Shown here piece after piece: positions 62,901 to 64,000 of a stretch of 64,000 nucleotides of DNA (positions are counted from its first letter, which is position 1; each line of letters starts with the position of its first letter). The notes below the pieces were generated by a model. It was not told the DNA's origin. It did not search any database and was given only the letters and a program-made list of their open reading frames with translations. The stretch lies in contig DBYS01000012.1 of NCBI GenBank assembly GCA_002310195.1, forward strand, positions 133,463 through 197,462, written 5' to 3'. The stretch is from Bacteroidales bacterium UBA1180. Its GTDB lineage: Bacteria > Bacteroidota > Bacteroidia > Bacteroidales > Paludibacteraceae. A program made the translations under genes and the position numbers.

Positions 62901-63321
62901 GTCCGGGCAAGTCAGCTACAGGATCGATGCACTTGACGAGGGCCATCACACCCTTACGTTCCGTGCATGGGATATGCTCAACAATAGCGCCACCTCTTCG
63001 CTGACCTTCGAGGTTGTCAAAGGCCTCGAACCGACGATGTACAACGTGATGTCGTATCCTAATCCTGTACGAGTGAGCGAGACGCTGCACTTTAGTATCG
63101 ATTACGACCAGCCGGACGAACTGATGGAGATGAACGTTTATGTCTTCTCGCCGACCGGCAGACTCGTTTACCACGCACAGCGTAAGGGCACCGAGCAGCA
63201 CTCGTTCAGCGTCAGCGATGCACACCTCACGCCCGGCGTATATATGTACCGCGTATCGCTCACCACCACTGCTGGCGATCAGACCGGCCGCGCAGGCAAA
63301 CTGATCGTGGTTGAGAACTAA
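59944..63321 (+). CDS. porU: T9SS C-terminal signal peptidase (sortase) PorU
   Basis: PorU is the surface protease that cuts off the C-terminal signal of type IX cargo and attaches cargo to A-LPS. The 1125-residue protein has a signal peptide (MKRLTTILTVLTLAAASLMA), an N-terminal beta region, and a gingipain-like C25 peptidase domain. Its catalytic candidates are His645 in SGHGGYNN and Cys678 in ATCGFAHFD. A beta-sandwich region and its own T9SS-type C-terminal domain follow (about residues 1033-1125: VMSYPNPVRVSETLHFSI, ending GKLIVVEN). Gene order FAH-like/porU/porV matches Porphyromonas. It overlaps the preceding gene by four bases. Confidence 0.95.
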   Translation: MKRLTTILTVLTLAAASLMAHTYTSQSVLSGGKWVKIRVQESGVYCLTYDELASAGLTPADVRIYGYGGAMLTQNFKLAKQDDLPPVAFYMNKGADGEFGKGDYILFYAQGVDSWEYTSKHFVHTRNPYSSYGYYFLSDNAGEQRLIPTADALSDAAFTADTYTAYMLHDLDSVNVVDPSGKAGGGREFYGEQLNSIRKNLQVSFPFHDVVAGSDLDIRCRVAAASTNRSTFTMGVGSNTYSCSTDNIPVSDFYTKATTNEGYDRFTLPADGTGAQVFKLTYNNSLSGSRGYLNYIEIAATCRLVMNGQEMIIANTEHAGNSGNTRYTLSNASGDIELWDISSPSAVTRIPATLSGSTLSFVGYNKTLQTILAVNPKQSTGWLKPKVIGTIPNQNLHALNNIDLVIIAPEDFVPAAQIIAEAHEQYDAITTAIVTDQQVYNEFSSGTPDATAYRWLMKMLYDRAAGSAQRPKWLLLLGDGTYDNRKLMPTSGPNTLLTYQAANSEIETKAYASDDYFGFLEDTMGTSDISGRMGIGVGRLPVSRAADALGVAKKIATYLRNENPGKWHQQLMFVADDGDSNLHTKISDYAAERVRVKNMSFVVSKIFLDAYTQEASASGESYPLAKNRFLNMLNEGVLFFDYSGHGGYNNISSESLLTLRDCRTMTNANQGFWMLATCGFAHFDAYEQSASEEAVINPDGGAIAVMSACRTVYASQNKEINKNLCDTLFGHRDEFSYNMTIGDACRIAKNMTGSDENKMSYILLGDPAIRLHYPTDYRVRTEQASDTLNALTLHNFTGWVEAENGDTAREFNGIVSITLMDKLQEVTTRDNDHPDEDDKVRYTYNDYPNTLYQGQARVTNGHFDYTFMMPKDIRYNYGNGRITYFALDSVNGEGIGHYEKFVVGGSSSVEIVDTVGPDLHIYLNSPSFVNGDKTTEQPHFFADIYDEHGINTVGSGIGHDLLLTIDADPNKMFIVNDYYASSGSYQSGQVSYRIDALDEGHHTLTFRAWDMLNNSATSSLTFEVVKGLEPTMYNVMSYPNPVRVSETLHFSIDYDQPDELMEMNVYVFSPTGRLVYHAQRKGTEQHSFSVSDAHLTPGVYMYRVSLTTTAGDQTGRAGKLIVVEN

Positions 63322-63399
63322 TGACAAAACAATAAATTGCAAACAATAAAATCGTAAATACGTTTTTTGCCTATGAAGCAACTTTAAGAAAGTTATGCC

Positions 63400-63419
63400 A
63401 TCAGCCAGTTTTGGCTGAT
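63400..63419 (+). promoter_or_regulatory. Hairpin between porU and porV
   Basis: ATCAGCCA (63400-63407) pairs with TGGCTGAT (63412-63419) around GTTT. No U-tract follows, so it is more likely a processing or stability element than a full terminator. Confidence 0.5.
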
Positions 63420-63454
63420 AAAACCAACGAAAAATTATAAACAAACCAAATAAA

Positions 63455-64000
63455 ATGAAAAAATCCTTTTTAGTTATCGTAGCATCGTTGCTGGCAGTTA
63501 TGCCGGCTGTTGCACAAACATCATTAGCAGACGCTATAGAACATGATTACAACAACCCTATCATTACAGGTCAACCCTCATTGAGCATCACGCCTGACGC
63601 ACGCGGAGCAGCGATGGGTGACGCCGGTGTGGCTACCAATCCCGATATGAACTCGCAGTATTGGAATCCCGCTAAATATGCCTTCATGGATATGCGTGGT
63701 GGTATCAACGCTTCGTACACCCCGTGGTTGCGCAAGCTCGGTGTAACCGATATCGACCTTGCTTACATCTCCGGTTTCTACAAGTGGGATGATGTTCAGG
63801 CAGTGGCAATGTCGTTGACGTACTTCTCGATGGGTGAGGTGTCGATGACTGACCAGGAGGCTCGTCTGCTTGGCAATGCTCATCCTCACGAATTCTCCCT
63901 CGACGCTTCGTACTCGCGCAAACTGCACGAATATGTGTCAATGGGTGTGGCTCTACGACTTATCTACTCTGACCTAACCAACGGTATGAAGGCATCGACG
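63455..64000 (+). CDS. porV: T9SS outer-membrane shuttle PorV (partial, window end)
   Basis: PorV (LptO) is a FadL-like outer-membrane barrel that carries T9SS cargo from the translocon to the PorU attachment complex. The visible 182 codons include a signal peptide (MKKSFLVIVASLLAVMPAVA) and the family hallmark SLSITPDARGAAMGDAGVAT, followed by SQYWNPAKYAF. Strands continue up to the window end, where the gene is cut off; full-length PorV is about 390 residues. It lies 133 bases after porU and may have a separate, less canonical promoter or be read through. Confidence 0.93.
   Translation, partial: MKKSFLVIVASLLAVMPAVAQTSLADAIEHDYNNPIITGQPSLSITPDARGAAMGDAGVATNPDMNSQYWNPAKYAFMDMRGGINASYTPWLRKLGVTDIDLAYISGFYKWDDVQAVAMSLTYFSMGEVSMTDQEARLLGNAHPHEFSLDASYSRKLHEYVSMGVALRLIYSDLTNGMKAST

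Noticed and set aside
1..64000. tRNA, rRNA, insertion sequences, integrases or phage genes
   Set aside because: I looked for cloverleaf-like runs, rRNA core words, transposase or integrase motifs and terminal inverted repeats and found none that hold up.

Overview
The window comes from a member of the order Bacteroidales (phylum Bacteroidota), probably an uncultured Porphyromonas/Paludibacter-like lineage. The evidence is: promoters with the Bacteroidota pattern (TTTG, about 20 bases, TAnnTTTG) in front of most transcription units; the FAH-like/porU/porV gene order of the type IX secretion system (T9SS); phylum-restricted families (DUF4295 after rpmB-rpmG, DUF4494, DUF3078, BspA-type leucine-rich repeats, PCMD domains); and weak Shine-Dalgarno use except at a few genes such as rpsU and rpmG. 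I see no rRNA, tRNA, CRISPR array, insertion sequence or prophage.

Layout. 1-0.5 kb: a GxxExxY (PDDEXK-like) protein. 0.8-23.7 kb: two giant plus-strand surface-protein genes. One encodes 5249 residues, with an IgGFc-binding-like head, about 21 PKD-like repeats, about 41 Cys-paired 'GCDS' repeats and a T9SS-like tail. The other encodes 2279 residues, with two PCMD-like domains and about 19 cadherin-like beta-sandwich repeats. 23.8-30.1 kb: a minus-strand operon yidC - MBL hydrolase - polyprenol-P mannosyltransferase - M23 lipoprotein - DUF4494 - trpS. 30.5-31.1 kb: rpmB-rpmG-DUF4295. 31.4-34.3 kb: two secreted proteins. 34.5-36.6 kb: tex. 36.7-45.7 kb: a long minus-strand run pdxJ-exbB-exbD-tonB-DJ-1-DUF3078-coiled coil-zapA-rny-DUF349-ftsE-rpsU, joining envelope energisation, division and RNA turnover. 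45.9-49.4 kb: a BspA-like LRR protein, an orphan ORF, a structured non-coding stretch and a PIN toxin/antitoxin pair. 49.6-52.8 kb: DUF177-rpmF-rluB-CE2 esterase. 53.2-57.9 kb: a lipoprotein, an orphan, and a three-gene envelope cluster (zinc-ribbon/OmpA protein, beta-barrel, TonB-C protein). 57.9-64 kb: der, then the FAH-like/porU/porV unit, with porV cut by the window end.

How it fits together. PorU (sortase) and PorV (shuttle) of the T9SS are encoded here together with large surface proteins, at least one of which carries a T9SS-like C-terminal domain. ExbB/ExbD/TonB supply energy to the outer membrane.

Most notable observations. (1) A two-hairpin 5'-leader RNA element occurs three times (upstream of the FAH-like gene/porU, upstream of DUF177-rpmF, and between rpmF and rluB), with compensatory base changes. 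In the first two copies it starts at the predicted transcription start. (2) In the 41-repeat half of the giant adhesin, losses of the two conserved cysteines are staggered: the first Cys is missing in repeat n where the second is missing in repeat n+1. This suggests disulfides that bridge neighbouring repeats. (3) A secreted OmpA-family protein carries three tandem zinc ribbons. (4) rpsU has a strong Shine-Dalgarno sequence in a genome that mostly lacks them.
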